Below, one piece after another: positions 57,097 through 64,000 of a stretch of DNA of 64,000 nt (position 1 is the stretch's first letter; each line of letters starts with the position of its first letter). The DNA is from CAZZCU01 sp964652825. Its GTDB lineage: Bacteria > Bdellovibrionota_B > Oligoflexia > Oligoflexales > CAZZCU01. Where the stretch lies: positions 124,001 through 188,000 of the forward strand of contig CAZZCU010000003.1 of NCBI GenBank assembly GCA_964652825.1. Direction: 5' to 3'. A program made the translations under genes and the position numbers. The notes under the pieces are model-generated. The model worked only from the letters and a program-made list of their open reading frames with translations. It made no database searches and was not told where the DNA came from.

Positions 57097-57233
57097 TTAT
57101 GGCCTCCTGGTCTTGTAAGCCTTGTCGCTCAATGGTTTCGAGATGCCACTTTATAACAATTCCGCTGCTGAAATGCAAAATACATAATCGGTAGATTATT
57201 ATTCATATTTTGAATATCGCTAAATAGCGGTTC

Positions 57234-59495
57234 TTATGAGGCTTTTTGGCCGGTCGTTGTGGCGGTCAGGGTGACATTCTTACGGTCTTGATCGATAAAA
57301 AGAGGCATTCCGGCTATGTGTAGACGGGTATTTTCCGACAGACTGCCGGCGACGGTAAGGGTGGCTTGGAGATTATACTGGGCACGGGATTCAGCCTGGG
57401 CGCTCTTAAGTCTATTCGCCAACTTGGCATTAATCGAGATAAGTCGTTGAATCCGTTCCGTCAACTCCTGCTTCAAATGCTGATGATGCTGCGTGAGTTG
57501 ATTCATACGTCTTTTGCTGAGTTCTTTTAAGGCCAGGCGGTCTTCGTCTAGGGAGTGCTGGAGTCGTGCAAAGCGCGCTTGTAGTCGCCGCTCCCGCAAC
57601 TGGTGGCGTGGATTGACCCCAAGATCGATAGTCGTATGTGCCCCCTCGGCCGTGCCGATTCGTCCGCAGCTCAGAGAGCCTCCGCATAAGGTGTTGCCGC
57701 CGAGCAATAAGCCATCCGAATTGAGTATCTCAATGTTGCCAACGGCGGTGATCTGGCAATTGATGATTGCTTTGTTAATCCGGATATTGCCGCCACAAAT
57801 GATGGCACTATTTTGCACGAAGTCAGCAGTCACATCACCATTTGCCTCAATGGTGGCGTCACCAGCGCCAGAGATACCTTCGCTAACAGTAACTGTGCCA
57901 CCACAGAAAATTTTACCGCCGCGAATACTGCCTTCCACGACTAGATTACCGCCGACTTGGACCAAAGATCCGGTTTCGATACCGCCTTGAATTTTTACAT
58001 CGCCGGCGAAAACGATGTTACCACTGGTTAAATTAACATCGCCGTTATGAATATAGGATTTTCCAAGACGAATCTCCGAGGGATCGCCGTCAATGACTTC
58101 TGGCAGACCAGCAAAAGTTGCGATGAACTGATCTTTTTCTTGTCGGATGCCGTCGCCGACTCTTACCGCTAACTCATCGATCGGTTTGATGTTGTGAATG
58201 CGGCCAAAAATATCTCGCTGTGGCTTACCCGCCTTTTTATAACGGATTTCCGCAACTACCTGGCCGGTACGCACTGTCTGGCGCTGTTGCTGATCGCGTA
58301 GATTGCTATTGTCATGATTGTCTAAACCCTTCTCGAACACTGCCACCAGGTATGGCTGGGAGTTTGGTGCTCCGACTTCGCCTTTTGCCACAACCATGCC
58401 GGTGAGTGACTCGCGGCGGGTGATGCGGCTGAGAAACTCGTCTTCGATGTCAGGTGTCAACTTGGCAAAAATTCCGGAGACGCGAAGAACGTCTTGTAAC
58501 CAGTCGATGCTCACCGGCACGGCGGTTTGTGCATACAGATTGACGTCAAAGAAGCGGAACTTCGCTTCCATACCGCTGGCGTTCCATTCGATCTGCCAGC
58601 CATGCTGATGATCCGGCGGATAGATGCGTGCGGTGGCGAGAACAGCCGCGGGATTTTTGTGATAAATAGTGCGTCTTGCTACCGTGGCTGCAGCGAGTTG
58701 AACAAACGGCAGATCAATTCCGAGTGCTTCGGGGCCGCACATCGCCAGGCCAAGACTCGTTGTCACGTCTTTATCCAGCACTCGATAATGTTCTTTTGAA
58801 GTTTTGCTGGCTTTGTGTGCAGCATCATCAATGGCTCGCAGGAGTTCAATACTTTTGCTTGGATCGCGAAAATACAAAACATCGTAGATATGAACCGAGA
58901 TTTCTTCGCGGGCGCGATTAAGCACCAGTTTATAGGGACGTGTCGTGTCATCCGGTAGCGTTTCAGGCGCTGCCGTTGGGTTGATGGGTAGTTGTTTGAT
59001 GACACGACCGCTTTGGGCGGCAATCAACGCGCCATAAAGTTGTGCCTGGCAAGGAACACCTTGAATCTCAAGATCACGCAAGCGTGTCGATATGACAATT
59101 TTCAACCATTCAATGCGCCATGGTCGGATGAGTTTTTGGTTCACCGGCAATGTTAAGAGAAACAAATGCTTGTTGTCAGGTGATGGCTCAACGATCAGAC
59201 CCGGCAACTCAGGAGCTCCTGCGGCGACCGAGACCAGATAAATACCCTCCGTCGCATTTTGTGGTGCTTTGCCTTGGCGGATTTTTTGCCACATGCTTGT
59301 GAGGCGCTCTTGGTACAGTCGTCGATACTTGATTTCGCCGGCTTTCTCCGCGGCATCCAAGCGTTCGTTGGCTCGTGTAAAGATTTCTGTCGGTGGCTCT
59401 TCGCTGGTCAATGTATCGGCGTAGCTGAAACTGACGCGCGAGCGAAACAGCTTGGCGTTATAGCTGATCTTGATACTGCTGGCATTGTTACTCAA
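57234..59495 (-). CDS. DUF342/FapA-like beta-helix protein, copy 2
   Basis: This 753-residue paralogue of the protein at 47207-49462 has the same architecture. The N-terminal extension is recognisable (ISYNAKLFRSRVSFSYADT, VAAGAPELPGL, REEISVHIYDVLYF), then a DUF342 beta-helix with SYIHNGDVNLTSGNIVFAGD and IRGGKIFCGGTVTVSEGI, and a C-terminal coiled coil. Matching blocks run through the whole length, so one arose by duplication. The start is TTG at 59495. Upstream lies the S37 peptidase gene, with a hairpin between. A function in cell-pole or flagellar assembly is inferred from the family only. Confidence 0.75.
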   Translation of the reverse strand: MSNNASSIKISYNAKLFRSRVSFSYADTLTSEEPPTEIFTRANERLDAAEKAGEIKYRRLYQERLTSMWQKIRQGKAPQNATEGIYLVSVAAGAPELPGLIVEPSPDNKHLFLLTLPVNQKLIRPWRIEWLKIVISTRLRDLEIQGVPCQAQLYGALIAAQSGRVIKQLPINPTAAPETLPDDTTRPYKLVLNRAREEISVHIYDVLYFRDPSKSIELLRAIDDAAHKASKTSKEHYRVLDKDVTTSLGLAMCGPEALGIDLPFVQLAAATVARRTIYHKNPAAVLATARIYPPDHQHGWQIEWNASGMEAKFRFFDVNLYAQTAVPVSIDWLQDVLRVSGIFAKLTPDIEDEFLSRITRRESLTGMVVAKGEVGAPNSQPYLVAVFEKGLDNHDNSNLRDQQQRQTVRTGQVVAEIRYKKAGKPQRDIFGRIHNIKPIDELAVRVGDGIRQEKDQFIATFAGLPEVIDGDPSEIRLGKSYIHNGDVNLTSGNIVFAGDVKIQGGIETGSLVQVGGNLVVEGSIRGGKIFCGGTVTVSEGISGAGDATIEANGDVTADFVQNSAIICGGNIRINKAIINCQITAVGNIEILNSDGLLLGGNTLCGGSLSCGRIGTAEGAHTTIDLGVNPRHQLRERRLQARFARLQHSLDEDRLALKELSKRRMNQLTQHHQHLKQELTERIQRLISINAKLANRLKSAQAESRAQYNLQATLTVAGSLSENTRLHIAGMPLFIDQDRKNVTLTATTTGQKAS

Positions 59496-59571
59496 TTGTT
59501 TCGTTCCCGATAAAGTTGCAACAGGTCGGCAAACTTATCGGTTTATAGAACTGGGTGCTTGATGGGATGAT

Positions 59572-59601
59572 GTTGGTCTGATCGCAAAAAATCAGACCAA
59601 C
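59572..59601. repeat. Perfect 11-bp hairpin downstream of the S37 peptidase gene
   Basis: GTTGGTCTGAT and ATCAGACCAAC (59572-59582 and 59591-59601) are perfect inverted repeats with an 8-base loop of mostly A. They lie 24 bases past the peptidase stop on the minus strand. There is no T-run after the stem in either direction; the A or T run is in the loop. It could be a terminator of atypical form or an mRNA stabiliser. Confidence 0.5.
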
Positions 59602-59624
59602 TGTTGATATACTAAATGGTTAGC

Positions 59625-61136
59625 TTATCGGCCGTAACGTCTGCGGATTTCGGTTTCCATATCTTCCAGATAACGCTGTTGTGGTTGTTCAGCACTGACG
59701 TCACGAAGATTTAACATCTCTGTGGCCATGGATTCGTTGTCGTTTTGTTCGATGTCTATCTTCAATTCGATGTTCAGCCAGTTTGCTAGCTTTGTCATCG
59801 CATCCCGCTTGTCGTCAGGCGAAAGCAACGTGTGATTGGCGCCATGGTTGCCACCTTTAACGACATAGTAAGCATTTTCGCCACCGTCTCGACGTGGCTG
59901 ATAAGCGCCGGCGGTCCACGGATCATACTCACCATAAATCATGATGATTTTATCGCCTGAGGAATGGATCCAGTCTTGGACCCCGCGCATTGTTGCTGCG
60001 TCATCGTAACTGGCCACAGCGTCATCTGGTAAATAAGTTTTTAGTTCATAGGTGTCTTTGTGTTGAAGTACGTTCTCAATATGACTTAGCTTGGAAGCCG
60101 GTGCACCCAGTTGGTTGGCGGCTTGATAAAAATACGAAACAAACGGTCGTAGTCCTTCGTCACTAAAATAATCTTCAGGGTTACTCACGCGTATCATGAA
60201 ATTATAGAGTTTATCCGGGGTAGCATTTGCGCGGGGTATGGCATTGCAGCCGGTGCTTGATGAGCTTGGATTGCCATATTGCCAGAAAATAAATGGTAGT
60301 TCGATAACGGCATGCTCAAAAGCAACTGAAGCACTACCGACGATTTCATAGCCACCTTTCAGTCGCGGCAATATTCTCTCTTTATTGGCGAGCAAGGCTT
60401 TTTGGAATTCTTCGAGCTTAGAACGGCAGTCAGTATATTTATCACCGCCGACTTGATCGACAAAAGAAATGTAGCGTTCGTCAGCAGTCGAATAAGAATG
60501 CGGTGCCACTAGCGCGACGGTCGCGGCCAGGTCATCCGGATAAAAACGACGGTGATAAATCGAGGTCATGCCGCCTTTGCTGGCGCCGGTGTTTACCCAT
60601 GCTTTGGGATAAGTCGGCTTGAACTGCAACGCAATCCGATGGAAGTCGGCTGCCGATTGCTCGACCGTTAACTTCGTCCAATCGACTGGATCGGGCGTGG
60701 ACGTCGCAAAAAAACGATGCTCAACCTGGATTTGATTGGCGCCTAAATCTTTTGCCAGGCGGGTCAAACCGATGCTGAAAATTTGATAGCCGCTGGTTTG
60801 CAGCACCAATGGCGCGTTCTCTGATTTATGATAAAGAATCAGTTTCTGATTGAAAGTCGGACCATCTGGATTGGCATGATCGACCGGTTGTGCCAGACGA
60901 AGCTCAAACAGGCGATAATCTTTGGGTGTGTCACCTTGCGCAAGCTCGCGATAAGTTAAACCTTCAATACAGCCAAGCTTCTCCTCGATGGTAGAGGCTT
61001 GGCAATTGCCGCTTGGTTCCTCAAACTGAAAACCGGCAAGAGTACTTTCGGTTTGTGATCTATTAACTGCTTGACCACAAGCCAGAATCAAGAAACCAAA
61101 GCTAAGAAATAGGAAGCCGCGTAAGTACTGAGCCAT
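59625..61136 (-). CDS. S37-family (PS-10) tripeptidyl aminopeptidase-like lipoprotein
   Basis: This 503-residue alpha/beta hydrolase is a lipoprotein (lipobox FLILAC, Gly at +2). The nucleophile is in GASKGGMTS, the Asp in YGEYDPWTAGAYQP, and the His in GGNHGANHT. The closest family I recall is peptidase S37, first described in Streptomyces, which removes N-terminal peptides. A secreted peptidase fits a protein-degrading lifestyle. The ATG at 61136 has GGAAAC upstream. It is unrelated to the preceding arfB operon. Confidence 0.78.
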   Translation of the reverse strand: MAQYLRGFLFLSFGFLILACGQAVNRSQTESTLAGFQFEEPSGNCQASTIEEKLGCIEGLTYRELAQGDTPKDYRLFELRLAQPVDHANPDGPTFNQKLILYHKSENAPLVLQTSGYQIFSIGLTRLAKDLGANQIQVEHRFFATSTPDPVDWTKLTVEQSAADFHRIALQFKPTYPKAWVNTGASKGGMTSIYHRRFYPDDLAATVALVAPHSYSTADERYISFVDQVGGDKYTDCRSKLEEFQKALLANKERILPRLKGGYEIVGSASVAFEHAVIELPFIFWQYGNPSSSSTGCNAIPRANATPDKLYNFMIRVSNPEDYFSDEGLRPFVSYFYQAANQLGAPASKLSHIENVLQHKDTYELKTYLPDDAVASYDDAATMRGVQDWIHSSGDKIIMIYGEYDPWTAGAYQPRRDGGENAYYVVKGGNHGANHTLLSPDDKRDAMTKLANWLNIELKIDIEQNDNESMATEMLNLRDVSAEQPQQRYLEDMETEIRRRYGR

Positions 61137-61202
61137 GAGTGTTTCCTTAAATGAAGTTGCTACGATATCTGTCCTAAAACCACCGAGAACACAACCAAAA
61201 TT

Positions 61203-61625
61203 TCAATCATCATTAATTTTGGCCGATCGTTGTTTTTTGATATTGCCGCGATGACGCTTGGATTGAACGCGAGCGGCTTTGCTCGCACGTGTTGCTTTGG
61301 TCGGTACTCGTTTTTTGGGTGGCGTCAAAACTTCTTCAATAAAATTGCGGAGTTTCTCAAAGCAGGCGTCCAGATTCTGGGCCTGGCTGCGATACTCTTC
61401 GCCGGTAACTAATACTTCGCCGGCGTCGTTGATGCGATTGCCAAAGCGTTGACGAAAGCGCTGCTTGATTTCCGGTGTCAGTGACAGATTTTCATCGATA
61501 CGCCAGCGCAGCAATGCCTTGGTATTCACTTTATTAACATTTTGCCCGCCTGCTCCCGAGCTACGCGCAAAACTGACTTCAAATTCAGAGCCGTGCAAAA
61601 CGACGCCGTTACTAAGCTCGATCAT
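61203..61625 (-). CDS. arfB: Alternative ribosome-rescue factor ArfB (peptidyl-tRNA hydrolase)
   Basis: This 140-residue release-factor-like protein frees stalled ribosomes. It has the GGQ motif in SSGAGGQNVNKVNTKALLRW and a very basic C-terminal tail (ATRASKAARVQSKRHRGN) that in ArfB enters the mRNA channel. It lacks a codon-recognition domain, so it is not RF1 or RF2. It overlaps the HAD gene by 4 bp, so it is the last gene of an xthA-HAD-arfB operon. Confidence 0.9.
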   Translation of the reverse strand: MIELSNGVVLHGSEFEVSFARSSGAGGQNVNKVNTKALLRWRIDENLSLTPEIKQRFRQRFGNRINDAGEVLVTGEEYRSQAQNLDACFEKLRNFIEEVLTPPKKRVPTKATRASKAARVQSKRHRGNIKKQRSAKINDD

Positions 61626-62245
61626 TGCAGAACCTTTAATTCGACCAGTCGTTTACGCAAATCTTCTGGTGAGGTGAAGGTGATTCCTTCCATACCGAAC
61701 TCCCTGGCCGCGGCAATGTTGCGTGGTAGATCGTCAACAAAGATAGCGGTTTCCGGCTTAACTGCAAACTTAGCAATTAAATGCTGATAGATTCTTGGGT
61801 CAGGCTTAATGATACCGATTTGTCCCGAGATGACCAGTCCGTCAAACCAGTTGAGAAAATCATAGCGTGCGCGGGTCGGCTGAAATTTCTCATCGGACCA
61901 ATTGCTTAGCGCATAGCATGGTGTGCCCTGGTCTTTTAACGCTTTAAAGATAGCAACTGTCTCATCGATTGGTCCGCTGATCATCTCCGACCAGCGGCTA
62001 TCGTATGCATGAATATATTCGGCATACTTTGGATACTGTTCGCTTAATGCGGCGACGGCAGTCGCAAAATTCATCCCGGCATCGAGCGTTGAATTCCAGG
62101 TCATTGTACAGATGTTGCTGAGAAACCACTCCATCTCAGCTTCATCCGCAAACATTTTGCGGTAGAGATAACGTGGATTCCAATCAATCAAGACGTTGCC
62201 GAGATCAAAAATGACATTGCGATTGTGAGATGAGGTGTGCGTCAT
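61622..62245 (-). CDS. HAD-family hydrolase, YihX-like
   Basis: This 207-residue haloacid dehalogenase-fold phosphatase has motif I FDLGNVLIDWNP, motif II around CYALSNWS and motif IV IFVDDLPRNIAAA. The helical cap suits the YihX or glucose-1-phosphatase subgroup, but the substrate is not determined. The ATG at 62245 begins 2 bp after the xthA stop. An upstream in-frame extension to 62263 is possible but overlaps xthA. Its 3' end overlaps arfB by 4 bp, so expression is coupled. Confidence 0.8.
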   Translation of the reverse strand: MTHTSSHNRNVIFDLGNVLIDWNPRYLYRKMFADEAEMEWFLSNICTMTWNSTLDAGMNFATAVAALSEQYPKYAEYIHAYDSRWSEMISGPIDETVAIFKALKDQGTPCYALSNWSDEKFQPTRARYDFLNWFDGLVISGQIGIIKPDPRIYQHLIAKFAVKPETAIFVDDLPRNIAAAREFGMEGITFTSPEDLRKRLVELKVLQ

Positions 62246-62247
62246 GG

Positions 62248-63021
62248 TCAGCCGAGCTTCCAATTGTAGTCGATGGTCAGTGGAGCATGGTCAGAAAACT
62301 TAATGTTCCGAAAAACCTCGACATGCTTAATCCGAGAACTCAGGCCTTTTGAGACAATATGATAGTCAATGCGCCAACCGACGTTTTTTTCGTAGGCGCG
62401 GCCGCGGTTGGACCACCAAGTGTATTGATCCGGCTCTTTATTGATGACACGAAACGCATCGATGTAGCCGAGCTCATCAAAGACAAAGTCGAGCCATTGA
62501 CGTTCTTCGGGGAGGAAGCCGGAATTTTTCTGATTGGATCTCCAGTTTTTCAGATCGATTTCCTTATGGGCAATGTTGATATCGCCGCAGATGATAAACT
62601 CGCGTTTTTGGCGCTTGAATTTGCGCAACAGCCCGGAAAAATGCTCCAAAAATTTCATTTTTAGTTTTTGCCGATCTTCGCTGTGCGAACCCGAAGGAAA
62701 ATAAACGGAAATAATCGACAAGTTAGGAAAGTCAGCTCGCACAAAGCGACCTTCATCGTCCATATCCGCCCAACCCATGCTGTAGCTGACTTTTGTGGGC
62801 TTGCGTTTTGTATATAGGGCAACGCCGCTGTAGCCAGGGCGTTTAGCGAGATTAAAGTAACGATGATAGCCATGCAGACAAGCGGGTGCCGGGAGTTGCT
62901 CCTGGAGAATCCGCATCTCCTGCAGGCAGATGATGTCAGGATCTTCCTTCTCCACCCAACCGCAAAAGCCTTTGTTGGTTGCCGATCTGATCCCATTGAC
63001 ATTACAGGTTAAAATACGCAT
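62248..63021 (-). CDS. xthA: Exodeoxyribonuclease III
   Basis: This 257-residue AP endonuclease and 3'-5' exonuclease of the Exo III family works in base excision repair. It has CNVNGIRSA at the N-terminus, LQEM (catalytic Glu), an ICGDINIAHKEIDL segment and SDHAPLTIDY at the C-terminus. It is the first gene of an operon with a HAD phosphatase and arfB. The divergent spacer to the OmpR-family gene carries its likely promoter, with a perfect TATAAT. Confidence 0.93.
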   Translation of the reverse strand: MRILTCNVNGIRSATNKGFCGWVEKEDPDIICLQEMRILQEQLPAPACLHGYHRYFNLAKRPGYSGVALYTKRKPTKVSYSMGWADMDDEGRFVRADFPNLSIISVYFPSGSHSEDRQKLKMKFLEHFSGLLRKFKRQKREFIICGDINIAHKEIDLKNWRSNQKNSGFLPEERQWLDFVFDELGYIDAFRVINKEPDQYTWWSNRGRAYEKNVGWRIDYHIVSKGLSSRIKHVEVFRNIKFSDHAPLTIDYNWKLG

Positions 63022-63097
63022 CCACGGCGGATACCATAGCCATGCTTCGGGATAAAGAGATTTTTCTCATCACTCACACTCTTCTCATTGTGTCTTA

Positions 63098-63126
63098 ATT
63101 ATATTAGTATCCGGCCAGCCAATTAA
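63098..63126 (-). promoter_or_regulatory. Probable xthA promoter
   Basis: On the minus strand a perfect -10 TATAAT (63098-63103) is spaced 17 bases from a weak -35 TTAATT (63121-63126). The -35 box overlaps the left copy of the TTAACATT direct repeat that faces the divergent regulator gene. Confidence 0.5.
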
Positions 63127-63141
63127 CATTGGCTTAACATT
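63123..63141 (+). promoter_or_regulatory. Direct-repeat operator TTAACATT-GGC-TTAACATT
   Basis: Two identical 8-base units at 63123-63130 and 63134-63141 repeat with an 11-bp period. This is the spacing used by OmpR/PhoB-family dimers, which bind tandem half sites on the same face of the helix. It lies 25 bases upstream of an OmpR-family regulator gene, so autoregulation is a reasonable inference. It also overlaps the divergent xthA promoter. Confidence 0.5.
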
Positions 63142-63165
63142 CACATAGTTTCTATGAGGTTAACT

Positions 63166-63909
63166 ATGAGGATTTTAGTAGTAGAAGACGATACCGCGTT
63201 GAATCATCTCTTAGCTCGTACCTTACGCGAAGAATCATACGCTGTTGATACTGCCACCGACGGACAAGAAGGCGAATGGCTTGCGTTTGAAAATCCGTAC
63301 GACTTAATCGTGTTGGATCTCATGTTGCCAGTTAAAGACGGTATTCAAGTTCTGAAAAGCTTGCGTGCTGGTGGCGTCACGACGCCCGTTCTGATTCTGA
63401 CAGCTAAAGATTCCAAAGAAGAAATTGTGCAGGGATTGGATGCTGGTGCTGACGATTATCTTACCAAGCCGTTCAGCATTGATGAGTTACTGGCACGTGC
63501 AAGAGTGTTGTTCCGTAGGCCGCCAGTAGTTGCTCACGCTGTTCTCACTGCCGGTCCGCTAAGTATCGATCCGGCGCGCAAAGAAGCGACGTTCTCGAAT
63601 AATCGTTTGGACTTGACGACCAAAGAATACGCTCTCTTAGAGTACTTTGTTCGTAATAGCGGCACGGTTCTTAGTCGTACGCAGTTGTCCGAACATGTTT
63701 GGGACATGAACTTCGAGCCCGCGTCAAACGTGGTTGATGTGTATGTGGGTTACTTGCGTAATAAAATCGATAGGGCCTTCAACACCAACTTGATCAAAAC
63801 GGTACGTGGCTTCGGTTATATGCTTGATGCGGACGACCAAGCGACGGATCACTCGAAATTGGGTACTGGTGGTAAGAAAAGGGACGAAAACTCGGCACAT
63901 GTTTCTTGA
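63166..63909 (+). CDS. OmpR-family response regulator
   Basis: This 247-residue two-component regulator has a receiver domain with Asp51 as phosphoacceptor, the acidic pocket EDD near residues 7-9 and KPFSIDELLAR (conserved Lys), then a winged-helix DNA-binding domain (LTKEYALLEYFVRNSGTVLSRT-type, RGFGYML). The ATG at 63166 is chosen, with GAGG 6 bases upstream. A first ATG at 63154 lies in CTATGAGG, which is duplicated 12 bp apart around the start. A C-terminal tail of about 25 residues is not typical. The kinase follows with an 11-bp overlap. Confidence 0.92.
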   Translation: MRILVVEDDTALNHLLARTLREESYAVDTATDGQEGEWLAFENPYDLIVLDLMLPVKDGIQVLKSLRAGGVTTPVLILTAKDSKEEIVQGLDAGADDYLTKPFSIDELLARARVLFRRPPVVAHAVLTAGPLSIDPARKEATFSNNRLDLTTKEYALLEYFVRNSGTVLSRTQLSEHVWDMNFEPASNVVDVYVGYLRNKIDRAFNTNLIKTVRGFGYMLDADDQATDHSKLGTGGKKRDENSAHVS

Positions 63910-64000
63910 TCGTATCCCCATACGTTTTCGCTTAGCTTTGGGCCATGCCTTAGGCATGGCCCTCTTATTTCTTGCGATTGGTTTTGGGATTTTTCGTTTG
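63899..64000 (+). CDS. Sensor histidine kinase, N-terminal fragment
   Basis: Only 34 codons are visible before the window ends. They read MFLDRIPIRFRLALGHALG followed by MALLFLAIGFGIFRL, a short cytoplasmic tail and the start of the first transmembrane helix, as in OmpR-linked kinases (compare the typical IRTRLTLWY-type start). It overlaps the regulator gene by 11 bp, as partner genes often do. A perfect 10-bp inverted repeat lies within these codons (63940-63962). The kinase identity rests on position and the N-terminal pattern. Confidence 0.65.
   Translation, partial: MFLDRIPIRFRLALGHALGMALLFLAIGFGIFRL
63940..63962. repeat. 10-bp inverted repeat inside the histidine kinase 5' end
   Basis: GGGCCATGCC and GGCATGGCCC pair perfectly with a TTA loop between. 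It is followed by TCTTATTTCTT. It lies about 40 bases inside the kinase reading frame and could act as a translational or transcriptional attenuator that lowers kinase output. Confidence 0.5.

Noticed and set aside
59625..61136. S28 carboxypeptidase family
   Set aside because: The order and context of GASKGG, DPW and GGNHGAN fit S37 better, although the families are related.
63154..63165. Response regulator start at the first ATG
   Set aside because: It would add only MRLT, and the second ATG has the better Shine-Dalgarno spacing and matches the family start.

Overview
The window looks like chromosomal DNA of a Gram-negative bacterium from the deltaproteobacteria-like groups, most plausibly Bdellovibrionota/Oligoflexia. 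The reasons are the OmpA-type outer-membrane protein N-terminus at the left edge, the number of Sec and lipoprotein signals (nine predicted lipoproteins, none with Asp after the lipobox Cys), NtrY/NtrX, DUF4388 and DUF342 proteins, and RpoB/RpoC of about 1,376 residues. Placement below phylum level is inference. I see no prophage, insertion sequence, CRISPR array or rRNA gene.

Layout. 0-18 kb: mixed housekeeping and envelope genes. They include an OmpA-like fragment, cyclophilin, two M23 peptidases, an RluA-type pseudouridine synthase, aspartokinase, a dicarboxylate symporter, ferritin, SixA, NDH-2 coupled to a persulfide-dioxygenase-like hydrolase, a Ste24-type protease and several lipoproteins. 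18.2-35.4 kb: the core gene-expression block, all on the minus strand. In transcription order it runs tRNA-Thr(TGT), tRNA-Tyr, tRNA-Gly, tRNA-Thr(GGT), tuf, tRNA-Trp, secE, nusG, rplK, rplA, rplJ, rplL, rpoB, rpoC, rpsL, rpsG, fusA, tRNA-Val. Hairpins sit between rplL and rpoB, between rpoC and rpsL, and between rpsG and fusA, so transcription is probably segmented. 35.4-41.9 kb: a tightly overlapping minus-strand operon with a periplasmic protein of two similar halves, NtrY-type kinase, NtrX-type sigma-54 activator, DUF4388 protein and SpoU rRNA methyltransferase. 41.9-43.5 kb: a Xer-like recombinase lacking its catalytic residues, then tadA and tRNA-Ser.

43.5-61.2 kb is a looser accessory region of envelope and secreted proteins: a trypsin-like lipoprotein, an S12 serine hydrolase, a seven-blade Kelch lipoprotein, two paralogous DUF342 (FapA-like) beta-helix proteins, an outer-membrane barrel, an OmpA-type lipoprotein, a dienelactone hydrolase, a Gfo/Idh/MocA oxidoreductase, a DEAD-box helicase, small secreted proteins and an S37-type peptidase. 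61.2-64 kb holds the xthA-HAD-arfB operon, divergent from an OmpR-family regulator and the start of its kinase. The shared spacer carries an 11-bp-period direct repeat overlapping the predicted xthA promoter.

The observations most worth following are the catalytically dead Xer homologue, the NtrYX-linked gene set (including a GAFTNA variant), the DUF342 pair, and the repeat and hairpin around the OmpR-type system. I found no clear new multi-gene defence or mobile system. All functional calls are from reading motifs; no database search was run.
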